Source: Ruegeria atlantica
Lineage (GTDB): Bacteria; Pseudomonadota; Alphaproteobacteria; Rhodobacterales; Rhodobacteraceae
DNA: 64,000 bases
Assembly (NCBI RefSeq): GCF_013032005.1
Contig: NZ_WQBE01000001.1
Span: 186,001 to 250,000 of the forward strand
Direction: 5' to 3'
The translations under genes were made by a program, and so were the position numbers. This document shows positions 24,233-33,128 of this stretch, piece after piece. Every line of letters starts with the position of its first letter. Position 1 is the first letter of the stretch. The notes under the pieces are model-generated. The model was not told where the DNA came from. It ran no database searches and was given only the letters and a program-made list of their open reading frames with translations.

Positions 24233-25483
24233 ATGGCAGCTCCGGCGCAAAACCTCAGGATCAATGGCGACAGACTTTGGGACAGCCTGATGGAGATGGC
24301 AAAGATTGGCCCCGGTGTTGCAGGGGGCAACAACCGCCAGACCCTGACGGATGAGGATGCTGAAGGGCGCGCCTTGTTCCAGAAATGGTGCAAGGACGCG
24401 GGCTGTACAATGGGCCTGGATCAAATGGGCAATATGTTTGCTCGCCGAGAGGGGACTGACCCCGAGGCTCTGCCGGTTTATGTAGGTTCACATCTGGATA
24501 CGCAGCCGACCGGCGGGAAATATGACGGCGTGCTGGGCGTGCTGGGCGGGTTAGAGATCATACGGACGCTGAATGATCTGGACATCAAAACCAAACATCC
24601 CATCGTGGCGACCAACTGGACCAACGAAGAGGGCACACGTTACGCGCCGGCTATGTTGTCTTCGGGCGTTTTTGCTGGAATGCACACGCAGGATTGGGCC
24701 TATGATCGCGAGGATGCCGAGGGCAAAAAGTTTGGCGATGAATTGAATCGCATCGGCTGGCGGGGCGACGAAGAGGTCGGCGCACGCAAGATGCACGCTT
24801 TCTTTGAGCTGCATATCGAACAAGGACCGATCCTTGAGGCCGAGGGTAAGGATATTGGCGTTGTCACACATGGGCAGGGCCTAAGCTGGACGCAAATCAC
24901 CGTGACGGGCAAGGATTCCCATACTGGGTCGACCCCGATGCCAATGCGCAAGAATGCTGGCCTTGCGATGGCACGCATCCTTGAGAAAGTGGATGAAATC
25001 GCCTGGTCGCATGCGCCCCATGCGGTCGGTGCAGCAGGGCATATCGATGTCTATCCGAACTCGCGCAACGTGATCCCCGGCAAGGCTGTTTTCACGGTCG
25101 ATTTCCGCTCACCCGAATTGGACGTGATCACCGACATGGTTAACCGCCTGCGTGTTGCTGCCGAAGATATCGTCGAAGAGATGGGCCTGCAGATCGAATT
25201 CGAGAAAGTTGGCGGCTTTGACCCTGTGACGTTCGACGAGGGGTGCGTAAAGGCGGTTCGCGATGCGGCCGAGAGGTTGGGGTATTCGCACACCGACATC
25301 ATCTCGGGTGCAGGACATGATGCGTGCTGGATCAACCGAGTGGCACCAACCGCGATGGTGATGTGCCCGTGCGTTGATGGGCTGAGCCACAACGAGGCCG
25401 AAGAGATCAGTAAAGACTGGGCGGCCGCCGGGGCGGATGTTCTGTTTCATGCGGTCGTCGAAACCGCAGAGATTGTGGAGTAA
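24233..25483 (+). CDS. pydC: Beta-ureidopropionase / N-carbamoyl amino acid hydrolase (M20 type)
   Basis: 416 residues of the M20/M28 amidase-hydantoinase family. Metal-site motifs include VGSHLDTQPTGGKYDG (about residue 85) and TNWTNEEGTRYAP (about residue 130). The dimerisation domain is the middle third. It hydrolyses N-carbamoyl-beta-alanine or N-carbamoyl-beta-aminoisobutyrate, the last step before beta-amino acids, and fits the pathway with preTA and pydB. The ATG at 24233 follows CAGGGAAGACACCA. The upstream ATG at 24176 lies inside the operator. Confidence 0.9.
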   Translation: MAAPAQNLRINGDRLWDSLMEMAKIGPGVAGGNNRQTLTDEDAEGRALFQKWCKDAGCTMGLDQMGNMFARREGTDPEALPVYVGSHLDTQPTGGKYDGVLGVLGGLEIIRTLNDLDIKTKHPIVATNWTNEEGTRYAPAMLSSGVFAGMHTQDWAYDREDAEGKKFGDELNRIGWRGDEEVGARKMHAFFELHIEQGPILEAEGKDIGVVTHGQGLSWTQITVTGKDSHTGSTPMPMRKNAGLAMARILEKVDEIAWSHAPHAVGAAGHIDVYPNSRNVIPGKAVFTVDFRSPELDVITDMVNRLRVAAEDIVEEMGLQIEFEKVGGFDPVTFDEGCVKAVRDAAERLGYSHTDIISGAGHDACWINRVAPTAMVMCPCVDGLSHNEAEEISKDWAAAGADVLFHAVVETAEIVE

Positions 25484-25574
25484 GGGACGCTGCCCCTGTC
25501 GCCCGAAAAGCGACTCACCCGAGGTATTTTGGCCAGATGAAGCAAGCGGCGCAGACCGCGTCAGGGAGATTAAA

Positions 25575-27029
25575 ATGAGCACTGTTATCAAAAACGGAAC
25601 CGTCGTGACCGCCGATCTTTCCTATAAGGCGGATGTGCTGGTCGAAGGCGGTGTGATCACCGAGATCGGAATGGATCTTAAGGGCGACAAAGTGCTTGAT
25701 GCGACGGGGTGTTACGTGATGCCGGGTGGGATTGACCCGCACACGCATCTTGAGATGCCGTTCATGGGAACCTATTCCAGCGATGATTTCGAAAGCGGGA
25801 CGCGAGCGGCGCTGGCCGGGGGCACCACGATGGTGGTCGATTTCGCGCTGCCAAACCCCGGTGAGGGTCTGCTTGATGCCTTGAAGCGCTGGGATAACAA
25901 GTCGACCCGTGCAAACTGCGATTACTCCTTCCATATGGCGGTGACCTGGTGGGGTGAACAGGTGTTTGACGACATCAAAACGGTGATCGAGACGCGCGGC
26001 ATCAATACGTTCAAGCACTTCATGGCCTACAAGGGCGCACTGATGGTGAATGACGATGAGTTGTTTGCCTCGTTCAAGCGATTGGCTGAGTTGGGTGGCA
26101 TCGCGATGGTGCATGCTGAAAACGGCGATGTCGTGGCTGAGTTAAGCGCCAAGCTGCTGGCCGAAGGAAATACAGGCCCCGAAGCGCATGCGTATTCGCG
26201 ACCGCCACAGGTTGAAGGCGAGGCAACCAACCGGGCCATTATGATTGCCGATATGGCGGGCGTGCCGCTTTATGTGGTGCATACATCCTGTGAAGAGGCG
26301 CATGAAGCCATTCGCCGGGCCAAGATGAATGGAAAGCGAGTGTGGGGAGAACCCCTGATCCAGCATCTGACGTTGGATGAAAGCGAATATTTCCACCAAG
26401 ATTGGGATCACGCGGCGCGGCGCGTCATGAGCCCCCCGTTCCGGAACAAACAGCATCAGGACAGTCTGTGGAACGGGTTGCATTCTGGGACATTGAGCGT
26501 TGTGGCCACAGATCATTGCGCCTTTACCACCGACCAAAAGCGTTTTGGCGTCGGTGACTTTACCAAGATACCGAATGGGACCGGTGGGCTGGAGGATCGG
26601 ATGCCGATGCTGTGGACCCATGGTGTGAATACGGGGCGTTTGACGATGAATGAGTTTGTGGCCGTGACTTCAACAAACATCGCCAAAATATTGAATTGCT
26701 ATCCTAAAAAGGGTGCGATTCTTGTGGGGGCGGATGCCGATATCGTTGTATGGGACCCTGAGAAAGCCAAAACGATCAGCGCTGATACCCAGCAATCCTC
26801 GATCGATTACAACGTGTTCGAGGGTAAAGAGGTCAAAGGTCTGCCGCGCTTTACCCTGACCCGTGGACAGGTGGCCGTGCATGACGGTGAAATCCGCACG
26901 CAGGAAGGGCATGGAGAGTTTGTAGCGCGCGAGCCCAATGGTCACGTGAACAAGGCGCTGAGTACGTGGAAAGAGCTGACTGCGCCGCGCCCGGTTGAGC
27001 GGACGGGCATTCCGGCGACGGGTGTCTGA
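25575..27029 (+). CDS. pydB: Dihydropyrimidinase / D-hydantoinase
   Basis: 484 residues. The amidohydrolase metal motif is GGIDPHTHLEMPFMG (about residue 55), and the carbamylated lysine lies in FKHFMAYKG (about residue 155). Further metal ligands appear in VVHTSCEEAHEA and VVATDHCAF. It opens dihydrouracil and dihydrothymine to N-carbamoyl beta-amino acids. The start ATG at 25575 follows CAGGGAGATTAAA. It is placed between pydC and the ABC importer on the same strand, so transport, ring opening and carbamoyl removal are probably one transcript under RutR. Confidence 0.94.
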   Translation: MSTVIKNGTVVTADLSYKADVLVEGGVITEIGMDLKGDKVLDATGCYVMPGGIDPHTHLEMPFMGTYSSDDFESGTRAALAGGTTMVVDFALPNPGEGLLDALKRWDNKSTRANCDYSFHMAVTWWGEQVFDDIKTVIETRGINTFKHFMAYKGALMVNDDELFASFKRLAELGGIAMVHAENGDVVAELSAKLLAEGNTGPEAHAYSRPPQVEGEATNRAIMIADMAGVPLYVVHTSCEEAHEAIRRAKMNGKRVWGEPLIQHLTLDESEYFHQDWDHAARRVMSPPFRNKQHQDSLWNGLHSGTLSVVATDHCAFTTDQKRFGVGDFTKIPNGTGGLEDRMPMLWTHGVNTGRLTMNEFVAVTSTNIAKILNCYPKKGAILVGADADIVVWDPEKAKTISADTQQSSIDYNVFEGKEVKGLPRFTLTRGQVAVHDGEIRTQEGHGEFVAREPNGHVNKALSTWKELTAPRPVERTGIPATGV

Positions 27030-27085
27030 TTGCGCAGGGATTGTCACCAAGGCACCCTAAAGCCAAACCTTTTCAAGGCAATGGA

Positions 27086-27880
27086 ATGAATACTGACAGC
27101 ACTACCCAGCCCGTAATCGAGGCAAGGCAGTTGGACCTTACCTTCCAAACAAACGACGGGCCAATCCATGCGCTCAAGGATGTGAATCTGACAGTCGACA
27201 AAGGCGATTTCGTCAGCTTCATCGGCCCCTCGGGCTGTGGAAAAACCACCTTTCTGCGCTGTATCGCGGCGCTGGAAACACCGACAGGGGGAATGTTAAC
27301 CGTCAACGGAATGACCCCGGATGAGGCGCGGCGGAACCGGGCCTATGGCTATGTGTTTCAGGCGGCGGGGCTATATCCTTGGCGGACCATTGCCAAGAAC
27401 ATTAAACTACCCTTGGAAATCATGGGTTATTCCGCCAGCGAGCAGGAAGAGAGGGTTAAAAAAGTTCTGGAACTTGTTGATCTAGAGGGATTTGGCGGGA
27501 AATTCCCCTGGCAGCTTTCTGGCGGCATGCAGCAACGTGCCAGCATTGCGCGGGCGCTGGCTTTTGACGCCGATATCCTTTTGATGGATGAGCCCTTTGG
27601 CGCGCTGGATGAGATCGTGCGCGATCACCTGAACGAACAGCTTCTGGCACTTTGGGCGCGCACTGAAAAGACCATCGGTTTCGTGACGCACTCGATCCCC
27701 GAGGCGGTGTATCTCAGCACAAAGATCGTGGTGATGAGCCCGCGACCGGGTCGGATCACTGATGTGATCGACAGCCCTCTGCCAAAGGAACGGCCGCTGG
27801 ATATCCGCGACACGCCTGAATTCATCGAAGTAGCCCATCGTGTGCGCGAGGGGCTGCGGGCGGGGCATACGGATGACTAG
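27086..27880 (+). CDS. ABC importer ATPase, nitrate/sulfonate/pyrimidine (TauB/SsuB/ThiZ) type
   Basis: 264 residues. Walker A is GPSGCGKTT (about residue 48), the Q-loop is VFQAAGLYPWRT, the signature is LSGGMQQRASIARAL, and Walker B is ILLMDEPFGALD. The length and FTVDKGDF-like insert match TauB-type ATPases. It powers the importer formed with the two following permeases and the NMT1-type binding protein. The start is the ATG at 27086 with AAGG upstream. It overlaps the next gene by 8 bp. Its position after pydB suggests pyrimidine uptake. Confidence 0.9.
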   Translation: MNTDSTTQPVIEARQLDLTFQTNDGPIHALKDVNLTVDKGDFVSFIGPSGCGKTTFLRCIAALETPTGGMLTVNGMTPDEARRNRAYGYVFQAAGLYPWRTIAKNIKLPLEIMGYSASEQEERVKKVLELVDLEGFGGKFPWQLSGGMQQRASIARALAFDADILLMDEPFGALDEIVRDHLNEQLLALWARTEKTIGFVTHSIPEAVYLSTKIVVMSPRPGRITDVIDSPLPKERPLDIRDTPEFIEVAHRVREGLRAGHTDD

Positions 27881-28805
27881 TGCAGGGATCAAAGCTGTCT
27901 GGGCCGTCTTGACTGTTGTAGGCGTCATTATCCTGTTCTGGTATGCCGCCAGCGTGCCGATGAACATCAAAGGTGTTCTGACTGAATTCGAACGAGCCGG
28001 GGAACAGGTCGATCCGCCCAAAGCTGTTGACCGCCGCGACATGAGCGAGTTCGAGTTGGTCATCGACAACCCCTATGCCATTGATGAGACCTGGGAACAG
28101 GACCGACCGCGTTTGCCCGCACCGCATCAGGTGGCCGAAGAGCTGTGGGACACCACGGTCGAGAAGAAAATCACCTCGAAAAGATCATTGATCTATCATT
28201 CCTGGGTGACACTCAGCGCCACTATTCTGGGTTTTGCGATTGGCACCGGGTTGGGCATTCTGCTGGCAGTGGGAATTGTACACAGCCGAGTGATGGACCT
28301 GTCGGTCATGCCCTGGGCCATTGTTAGCCAAACCATTCCAATCATCGCGCTGGCCCCGATGATCATTGTGGTGCTGTATTCGATAGGTATTCAGGGGATC
28401 ATCCCCAAGGCGATCATCTCGGCCTACCTTAGCTTTTTCCCCGTCGTGGTCGGTATGGTGAAGGGGCTGCGCAGCCCCGATGCGATGCAATTGGACCTGT
28501 TGCGCACGTATAACGCCAGTCGGTCTCAGGGATTCTGGAAGCTGCGCTTACCAGCGTCGATGCCGTATCTGTTTACTTCGCTGAAGATTGGTATCGCAGC
28601 CTCACTGGTCGGGGCTATCGTCGGAGAGCTGCCGACAGGGGCCGTGGCTGGTTTGGGTGCGCGGCTACTGGCCGGCAGCTATTACGGTCAGACCGTGCAA
28701 ATCTGGTCGGCGTTGTTTGCGGCTGCCATCCTGGCGGCCTGTCTGGTCGGGCTATTGGGTCTGATCGAACGGACGGTCCTGAAACGGATGGGGATGGCGC
28801 AATGA
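27873..28805 (+). CDS. ABC importer permease 1
   Basis: 310 residues from MTSAGIKAVWAVLTVVGVIILFWYAAS. It has an unusual long hydrophilic stretch after the first membrane helix (residues ~25-100), then the BPD_transp_1 core, with EAA-loop region LRTYNASRSQGFWKLRLPASMPYLF. The stop TGA overlaps the ATG of the second permease (ATGA). Both permeases belong to the SsuC/TauC type and probably form a heterodimer in the inner membrane. The extended N-terminal region is larger than usual for the family. Confidence 0.87.
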   Translation: MTSAGIKAVWAVLTVVGVIILFWYAASVPMNIKGVLTEFERAGEQVDPPKAVDRRDMSEFELVIDNPYAIDETWEQDRPRLPAPHQVAEELWDTTVEKKITSKRSLIYHSWVTLSATILGFAIGTGLGILLAVGIVHSRVMDLSVMPWAIVSQTIPIIALAPMIIVVLYSIGIQGIIPKAIISAYLSFFPVVVGMVKGLRSPDAMQLDLLRTYNASRSQGFWKLRLPASMPYLFTSLKIGIAASLVGAIVGELPTGAVAGLGARLLAGSYYGQTVQIWSALFAAAILAACLVGLLGLIERTVLKRMGMAQ

Positions 28806-29647
28806 TATCTGTTCTTGGTGCAATTGGCGTCTGGCTGTTTGGCTGGTGGTTGAACAGCCGCCTGGCCAGTGGCCCCTATGCCGATACAAAGACAGTGCGG
28901 TTTTTGGCGCCGCTGATCTTTGGCCTGACCGTGATTGCAATTTGGGAACTGCTGGTGCGCGGACTTGATGTGCCGTTGGTCATTTTGCCCGCACCGTCAG
29001 TGATTGCTGTGCGCTTTGCGGACAGCCTGCCAATCCTGTGGGCGGATTTCGTGCAAACCATCATCAAAGGCGCGCTGAGCGGTTACATTATCGGTTGCGG
29101 AACGGCCTTCCTGATGGCGATTGCCGTGGATCGCTGGGATTTCCTGCGCCTCGGATTGTTGCCAGTCGGGAACTTTGTGGCGGCCCTGCCTATTGTCGGG
29201 ACGGCCCCCATTCTGGTGATGTGGTTCGGGTTCGACTGGCACTCCAAGGCAGCAGTGGTCGTGGTGATGGTGTTCTTTCCCATGCTGGTGAACACCGTTG
29301 CCGGTCTGCGCGAAGCGACCACCATGCAGCGCGACCTGATGGAGACCTATGCCGCGACCTATTGGCAGAGCTTTCTGAAACTGCGCTTGCCCGCTGCGAT
29401 GCCGTTTGTTTTCAATGGGCTAAAGATTTCTACCACTCTGGCGCTGATCGGCGCTATCGTGGCCGAGTTCTTTGGCTCTCCAACTCTGGGCATGGGCTTT
29501 CGGATATCGACCAGTGTCGGGCAACTGTCACTGGATATGGTCTGGGCCGAGATTGTCGTGGCTGCTTTGGCCGGGACGGCGTTTTATGGGCTGGTCGCCA
29601 TGATCGAAAAGGGGGTGACATTCTGGCACCCGTCGCAACGCGGATAA
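28802..29647 (+). CDS. ABC importer permease 2
   Basis: 281 residues with six predicted membrane helices and the EAA motif METYAATYWQSFLKLRLPAAMPFVF. Typical SsuC/TauC-type subunit without the long N-terminal insertion of its partner. It starts inside the stop codon of permease 1, consistent with coupled translation and 1:1 assembly. Confidence 0.88.
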   Translation: MISVLGAIGVWLFGWWLNSRLASGPYADTKTVRFLAPLIFGLTVIAIWELLVRGLDVPLVILPAPSVIAVRFADSLPILWADFVQTIIKGALSGYIIGCGTAFLMAIAVDRWDFLRLGLLPVGNFVAALPIVGTAPILVMWFGFDWHSKAAVVVVMVFFPMLVNTVAGLREATTMQRDLMETYAATYWQSFLKLRLPAAMPFVFNGLKISTTLALIGAIVAEFFGSPTLGMGFRISTSVGQLSLDMVWAEIVVAALAGTAFYGLVAMIEKGVTFWHPSQRG

Positions 29648-29703
29648 ATGGAAATTAACAGACCCCCAAAATGGGGCGCCAACAACAACTAGGAGATATG
29701 AAG

Positions 29704-30693
29704 ATGAACAAGCTACTCAGCGGGGTGATCGCTGCCTTTAGCCTGACTGCCGGCGCAGCGCTGGCCGCAGATGAGGTGACTTTGCAACTCAAGTGGGTCA
29801 CTCAGGCGCAGTTCGCGGGTTATTATGTGGCCAAAGACAAAGGGTTCTACGAGGAAGAGGGACTGGACGTCACCATTTTGCCTGGCGGCCCGGATATCGC
29901 ACCGACTCAGGTCATTGCCGGCGGTGGTGCGGATGTGACCGTCGAATGGATGCCCGCCGCACTGGCCGCACGCGAAAAGGGTCTGCCCCTCGTGAATATC
30001 GCGCAGCCGTTCAAAAGCTCAGGCATGATGTTGACCTGCTGGAAAGATGCCGGGATTTCCTCGCCCGAGGATCTAAAGAACCGCACGCTGGGTGTTTGGT
30101 TTTTTGGTAATGAATTCCCGTTCATGAGCTGGATGAGCCAGTTGGGTATCGACACCGGTGGCAAAAGTGAAAACGGCGTCGAGGTTCTGAAACAGGGCTT
30201 CAACGTTGATCCTTTGCTGCAGCGTCAGGCCGATTGCATTAGCACCATGACCTATAATGAATATTGGCAGGTCATCGATGCTGGCGTCAGCCCGGATGAG
30301 CTGGTCACTTTTAAGTACGAAGACCAGGGCGTGGCGACGCTGGAGGACGGTTTGTATGTGCTTGAGGAAAACTTGGGTGACGCGGCCTTTGTTGAAAAAA
30401 TGGAGCGTTTTGTTCGTGCTTCGATGAAAGGCTGGAAATACGCTGAAGAACACCCTGATGAGGCAGCCGACATCGTGCTTGAGAATGACGCGACCGGTGC
30501 CCAGACCGAAGAGCATCAGAAGCGCATGATGGGCGAGATCGCCAAACTGACCGCGGGTTCGAATGGCGCGTTGGATCCGGCCGATTTTGAACGTACCGTG
30601 GGTACCTTGCTGGCAGGTGGGTCTGACCCAGTGATCACCAAGCAGCCCGACGGGGCCTGGACACATCAGATCACAGATGCGGCGCTGAACTGA
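29704..30693 (+). CDS. ABC substrate-binding protein, NMT1/THI5-like
   Basis: 329 residues. The signal peptide is MNKLLSGVIAAFSLTAGAALAA. The mature start DEVTLQLKWVTQAQFAGYYVAKDKGFYEEEGLDVTILPGG is characteristic of the NMT1/THI5 family, which binds pyrimidine-like precursors (for example HMP or formylaminopyrimidine in ThiY). AGGAG at 29691 lies 8 nt before the ATG at 29704 and only 2 nt before an upstream ATG at 29698, so 29704 is chosen. Downstream of pydB this suggests uptake of a pyrimidine or its degradation intermediate. No TPP riboswitch was seen. An intrinsic terminator follows. Confidence 0.9.
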   Translation: MNKLLSGVIAAFSLTAGAALAADEVTLQLKWVTQAQFAGYYVAKDKGFYEEEGLDVTILPGGPDIAPTQVIAGGGADVTVEWMPAALAAREKGLPLVNIAQPFKSSGMMLTCWKDAGISSPEDLKNRTLGVWFFGNEFPFMSWMSQLGIDTGGKSENGVEVLKQGFNVDPLLQRQADCISTMTYNEYWQVIDAGVSPDELVTFKYEDQGVATLEDGLYVLEENLGDAAFVEKMERFVRASMKGWKYAEEHPDEAADIVLENDATGAQTEEHQKRMMGEIAKLTAGSNGALDPADFERTVGTLLAGGSDPVITKQPDGAWTHQITDAALN

Positions 30694-30717
30694 TCCCAGT
30701 TCAATTGCCTGAACACG

Positions 30718-30743
30718 CGCGGCTCCAATTGGGGCCGCGTTTT
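30718..30743 (+). terminator. Intrinsic terminator after the ABC importer
   Basis: CGCGGCTCC (30718-30726) pairs with GGGGCCGCG (30731-30739) around AATT, followed by TTTT. It ends the pydC-pydB-ABC unit. Confidence 0.8.
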
Positions 30744-30813
30744 CGTTTGGGGATGTCGGAATCGTGTCTGTACTTGGTGAGTAAATGGTCTAGTATCTTT
30801 ATGAAATTAGGCG

Positions 30814-30829
30814 CATTTTGTACGAAATG
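30814..30829. promoter_or_regulatory. Palindromic candidate operator upstream of tupB
   Basis: CATTTTGTACGAAATG is symmetric except at one pair, with a GTAC core, and lies 19 bp before the tupB ATG. A dedicated repressor of the tungstate uptake operon could bind here. The HTH-PBP regulator facing the operon is the natural candidate, but that is inference. Confidence 0.4.
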
Positions 30830-30847
30830 TTCGATATGTGGTAGAAA

Positions 30848-31561
30848 ATGCAGGGATTTGCATCAGAATTCAACTCGGCAATGACTCTGATCCTCAATGG
30901 GGATGCAGAGTTGTGGGCGATTGTGTTGCTGTCCCTGGAAGTTTCCATCTTTGCCGTGCTGATTTCTGCGTTGATTGGCATGCCCGTTGGTGCGGCTTTG
31001 GCGGTCGCTCGGTTTCCGGGACGTCGAATTCTGATCGTGCTGATGAATGCTTTGATGGGGTTCCCACCGGTCGTTGTCGGGCTGCTGGTCTATCTGATGC
31101 TGTCGCGTTCAGGGCCGTTGGGTGTGCTTGAGTTACTGTATACACCGACCGCGATGATCATTGCGCAGGTGGTTCTAGTTACCCCCATCATCGCAGCGTT
31201 GACCCGGCAAGTGGTCGAATTGCTGGCCGAGGAGTATTCGGAACAGCTCCGCTCACTGGGGGTGTCCCGGCTGGCATCGGTTCCGGTGCTGTTGTGGGAT
31301 GCGCGATTGGCGCTGGTGACCGCACTGCTAGCTGGGTTTGGTCGGGCCATTGCCGAGGTCGGTGCGGTGATCATAGTTGGCGGCAACATCAATCACGTGA
31401 CGCGTGTTATGACGACGACCATTGCTTTGGAGACCTCTAAGGGCAATCTGGCGCTGGCGTTGGCACTGGGGGCGATCCTGATCGGTATCGCGGTGGCGGT
31501 GAACGCCATGGTCAGCACGCTCAGCCTGCGAGCCGAGCAGGAGGGGTTGCGCCATGCGTGA
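30848..31561 (+). CDS. tupB: Tungstate ABC transporter permease TupB
   Basis: 237 residues of a BPD_transp_1 permease with about six membrane helices. The segment MNALMGFPPVVVGLLVYLMLSRSGPLG and the EAA region YSEQLRSLGVSRLASVPVLLWDARLAL, then FGRAIAEVGAVIIVGGNI, are typical of TupB. The adjacent TTTSTQ-type binding protein supports tungstate (possibly molybdate) specificity. Overlaps tupC by 8 bp. The transporter supplies W or Mo for the formate dehydrogenase encoded next door. Confidence 0.9.
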   Translation: MQGFASEFNSAMTLILNGDAELWAIVLLSLEVSIFAVLISALIGMPVGAALAVARFPGRRILIVLMNALMGFPPVVVGLLVYLMLSRSGPLGVLELLYTPTAMIIAQVVLVTPIIAALTRQVVELLAEEYSEQLRSLGVSRLASVPVLLWDARLALVTALLAGFGRAIAEVGAVIIVGGNINHVTRVMTTTIALETSKGNLALALALGAILIGIAVAVNAMVSTLSLRAEQEGLRHA

Positions 31562-32288
31562 TTTGACTTTGCAGTTGGCCAGTTGTTTGTCGGTTGATGG
31601 GATGCGGATCACCCGTAAAGGCAAGGCCTTGTTGGATGTGCCGCAGCTTATCCTTGATGGTCCGGGGCCAACCTTGATCCTTGGGCCGAATGGATCGGGC
31701 AAAAGCCTGCTGCTGCGCTGTCTGCATGGGCTAATTGTGCCGGATCGCGGGCAGGTCCGGCAGGATGGTGTCGAGCTGAATGCTGACCACAAGGCGCGGC
31801 AGGCGATGGTGTTTCAGCAGCCCGTGCTGTTGCGCCGGACCGTTGCTTCCAACCTGGATTTTGTGCTGAAGCGCCAGGGGATGCCGCGCAGCACGCGCAA
31901 GTCCCGGATCGAGGAATTGCTGACCGAAGGCGGCCTGGATGGCAAAGCCCGCCAATCCGCCCGGTCCCTGTCAGGGGGAGAAGCACAGCGGCTGGCCATT
32001 CTACGCGCCCTCGCGCTGGACCCAGAGACGTTGTTTCTGGATGAACCCACCAGCGCGCTTGATCCCAATGCCACGCAGATGATCGAAAGGATGATCCTGC
32101 GCGCCTCAACCCGGGGTGTCCGCATCGTTATGGTGACGCATGACATCGGGCAGGCCCGGCGGTTAGCCGCCGATATCGTGATGATGCAGGGCGGTCACGT
32201 GGTTGAACATGGGGCGGCCAAACAGGTACTGGATGCCCCCAAAAGCGACGCCGCACGCCGATATCTGGCTGGCGGGCTAGTCACTTAA
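31554..32288 (+). CDS. tupC: Tungstate ABC transporter ATPase TupC
   Basis: 244 residues. Walker A GPNGSGKS (about residue 44), Q-loop VFQQPVLLRR, signature LSGGEAQRLAILRAL and Walker B TLFLDEPTSALDP are all present. The ATG overlaps tupB by 8 bp. It energises tungstate uptake with TupB and the periplasmic TupA. The subunit order B-C-A differs from the frequent A-B-C order, but all three are adjacent. Confidence 0.9.
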   Translation: MRDLTLQLASCLSVDGMRITRKGKALLDVPQLILDGPGPTLILGPNGSGKSLLLRCLHGLIVPDRGQVRQDGVELNADHKARQAMVFQQPVLLRRTVASNLDFVLKRQGMPRSTRKSRIEELLTEGGLDGKARQSARSLSGGEAQRLAILRALALDPETLFLDEPTSALDPNATQMIERMILRASTRGVRIVMVTHDIGQARRLAADIVMMQGGHVVEHGAAKQVLDAPKSDAARRYLAGGLVT

Positions 32289-32306
32289 ACAATAACGGAG
32301 ATCTAA

Positions 32307-33122
32307 ATGATCCGAACTTTTTTTCGAGCAGCTCTTTTCGCCGTTGGTTTGACCGCTGCGTCCGCCAACGCCGAGGAACCCTTTATCGTGGTGCAATCGA
32401 CGACGTCCACTCAGAATTCGGGTTTGCTGGATTACATCCTGCCGGGGTTCGAGGCCGAGACGGGTATTGACGTACGTGTTGTTGCCGTGGGCACCGGTCA
32501 GGCGATCCGCAATGCCATCAACGGGGATGGGGACGTGTTGCTGGTGCATTCCAGACCAGCCGAGGAACAATTCGTTGACGACGGTTGGGGGGTCGAGCGG
32601 TTTGACGTGATGTACAACGATTTTGTTCTGGTCGGGCCAAAATCCGATCCGGCCAAGGTGCGGGGTGGCATGGATATCGTTGAGGCGCTGGTTGCGGTGT
32701 CCGAAGCCGAAGCGCCCTTTGCCTCGCGCGGAGATGACAGCGGAACGCACAAGGCCGAGATGCGCCTCTGGGATTGGGCGGGTGCCGATCCGACCGCCGC
32801 ATCGGGGACGTGGTACCGCGAGACCGGCTCGGGCATGGGGGCGACTTTGAACGTGGCCAGCGGGATGGGGGCCTATGTGCTGACGGATCGCGCCACGTGG
32901 CAATCCTTTGGCAACAGGGGGGATCTAGAGGTTCTGGTCGAGGGTGACCCGCGTCTATTCAATCAGTACGGTATCATCCTTGTGAACCCGGATAAGCATC
33001 CGCAGGTCCGGGCCGCAGCGGGTCAACGATTCATTGACTGGCTGATCGGCCCCGACGGGCAGGCGGCCATTGCGTCTTACAAGCTGGATGGCGAGCAATT
33101 GTTCTTTCCCAACGCCGAGTGA
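32307..33122 (+). CDS. tupA: Tungstate-binding periplasmic protein TupA
   Basis: 271 residues with signal peptide (MIRTFFRAALFAVGLTAASANAEE). The mature start FIVVQSTTSTQNSGLLDYILPGFEAETGIDVRVVAVGTGQA contains the TTSTQ oxyanion motif typical of TupA. ASRGDDSGTHKAEMRLW and GSGMGATLNVASGMGAYVLTDRATW are further family segments. TupA binds tungstate with very high selectivity in known cases. GGAG lies 9 nt before the ATG. The convergent regulator gene ends 6 bp downstream. Its shortened relative at 44895-45623 copies its first and last thirds. Confidence 0.93.
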   Translation: MIRTFFRAALFAVGLTAASANAEEPFIVVQSTTSTQNSGLLDYILPGFEAETGIDVRVVAVGTGQAIRNAINGDGDVLLVHSRPAEEQFVDDGWGVERFDVMYNDFVLVGPKSDPAKVRGGMDIVEALVAVSEAEAPFASRGDDSGTHKAEMRLWDWAGADPTAASGTWYRETGSGMGATLNVASGMGAYVLTDRATWQSFGNRGDLEVLVEGDPRLFNQYGIILVNPDKHPQVRAAAGQRFIDWLIGPDGQAAIASYKLDGEQLFFPNAE

Positions 33123-33128
33123 TCGGGG

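Noticed and set aside
29648-29703. TPP riboswitch before the NMT1-type binding protein
   Set aside because: No CTGAGA-type TPP box; the gap is too short for the aptamer.
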